Assembly (NCBI RefSeq): GCF_011764445.1
Contig: NZ_BLPG01000001.1
Span: forward strand, 310,001-374,000
DNA length: 64,000 nt
DNA from: Phytohabitans rumicis
Lineage (GTDB): Bacteria; Actinomycetota; Actinomycetes; Mycobacteriales; Micromonosporaceae
Reading direction: 5' to 3'
Below, piece by piece: positions 63,465-64,000 of this stretch; position 1 is the stretch's first letter, and each line of letters starts with the position of its first letter. Both the position numbers and the translations under genes were made by a program. Below the pieces are notes generated by a model, which had not been told where the DNA came from, searched no databases, and saw nothing but the letters and a program-made list of their open reading frames with translations.

Positions 63465-64000
63465 AGCGGTTTGCCCTCCCGGTGACGCCGTACGCCTTCC
63501 GCCCCCTCGACCACGGCCGCGGTGAGCTCCTCGACGCTGGTCTCGTCGCGCCGGACGTCGAGGATCTTGCGGCCGTGGTTCATGACGATGTGCCGGTCGC
63601 AGACCTTGTACGCGTGGTGCAGGTTGTGGGTGACCAGCAGCGAGCTGACCCCTTCCGCCTTCAGCGCCACCAGGTAGCTCAGCAGCGCCTCGGTGGCCCG
63701 GACGGCGAGCGCGCTGGTCGGCTCGTCGAGGATCAGCAGGGAGCGCTTGAAGTGGACGGCGCGGGCGATGGCGACCGCCTGGGCCTGGCCGCCGGACAGC
63801 GAACCGACGAGCTGCTTGGCGCTCTTGATGCCCTCGATGCTGACGACGCTGTCGAGGATCTCGGTGGCGATCTCGTCCATCTTCTTGAGCTTGAGAAAGC
63901 CGAGGCGGTTGGTCAGCTCCCGCCCCGCGAAGATGTTGCGGGTGATGCTCATCGTGGGCACGAGTGCGGAGTCCTGGAAGATGGTCTCCACGCCTCGGCG
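63461..64000 (-). CDS. Sugar ABC importer ATP-binding protein, C-terminal part
   Basis: The frame is open through base 64000, so the N-terminus with Walker A is outside the window. The visible part has the Q-loop TIFQDSALVPTMSITRNIF, signature GSLSGGQAQAVAIARAV, Walker B LLILDEPTSALAVRATE and the switch His in LLVTHNLHHAY. It is a single-domain ATPase like those of ribose/xylose-type (CUT2) importers. It probably powers uptake of the sugar or cyclitol degraded by the next genes; its permease and binding protein are expected to the right. Confidence 0.9.
   Translation of the reverse strand, partial: RRGVETIFQDSALVPTMSITRNIFAGRELTNRLGFLKLKKMDEIATEILDSVVSIEGIKSAKQLVGSLSGGQAQAVAIARAVHFKRSLLILDEPTSALAVRATEALLSYLVALKAEGVSSLLVTHNLHHAYKVCDRHIVMNHGRKILDVRRDETSVEELTAAVVEGAEGVRRHREGKPL

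Overview
The window is very GC-rich, with GTG and ATG starts, dense gene packing, and many ATGA or GTGA stop/start overlaps. SARP, ECF-sigma, PASTA-less Ser/Thr kinase, DUF4193 and LLM (F420/flavin-type) families point to an actinomycete, most likely a Micromonosporaceae-type genome. The family is an inference from gene content; there is no rRNA in the window. No tRNA, rRNA, CRISPR array, insertion sequence or phage gene was recognised.

Layout. 1-2033 holds the end of a metallo-beta-lactamase-fold hydrolase and an MFS transporter. 2039-5005 (minus) is a large SARP/AfsR-type regulator. It is divergent from a five-gene run at 5216-21291: a PhoD-like metallophosphatase, a DUF6603-like 1164-residue protein, two further large proteins of 899 and about 1929 residues, and a 564-residue protein. 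These five proteins have no visible signal peptide or membrane segment, and I recognise no described function for the set. This is the best candidate here for an undescribed system. 21671-24588 has a serine hydrolase, an ECF sigma factor with its probable membrane anti-sigma partner, and a GNAT gene with its middle missing.

24677-29718 (minus) is a sugar ABC importer operon (lipoprotein, two permeases) that ends in a secreted zinc metalloprotease with a discoidin-like tail. 29908-32739 has an alpha/beta hydrolase, a methyltransferase and an SDR. 32765-37480 (minus) is a lipoprotein, adaptor, ATPase, FtsX-type permease operon followed by a copper type II monooxygenase-like lipoprotein. It is divergent from an OmpR-type two-component system, with a perfect 17-bp inverted repeat between them. 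39542-42755 holds an Ala/Asp/Gln-rich secreted coiled-coil protein, DUF4193, a methyltransferase, and a gene-poor stretch.

43080-47126 is a redox operon: cysteine-rich Fe-S protein, FAD oxidase, small acidic protein, LLM oxidoreductase. Then come a VOC protein, a LuxR-NB-ARC regulator and an MFS exporter. 51635-54213 (minus) pairs SerA with a D-2-hydroxyglutarate dehydrogenase-like flavoprotein. 54286-57692 is an ArsR-type regulator divergent from an ABC-2 exporter operon, followed by a membrane Ser/Thr kinase. 59587-64000 (minus) is an inositol-like sugar catabolic operon (ABC ATPase, IolE-like, IolG-like, TIM-barrel isomerase, LacI regulator) that runs off the right edge.

Quality note. Nine places in five genes show the same defect, one base missing within or beside a short G/C run that breaks an otherwise conserved frame. 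This looks like sequencing error rather than gene decay. I treat those genes as intact in the organism, and in each case adding the missing bases makes the length divisible by three.
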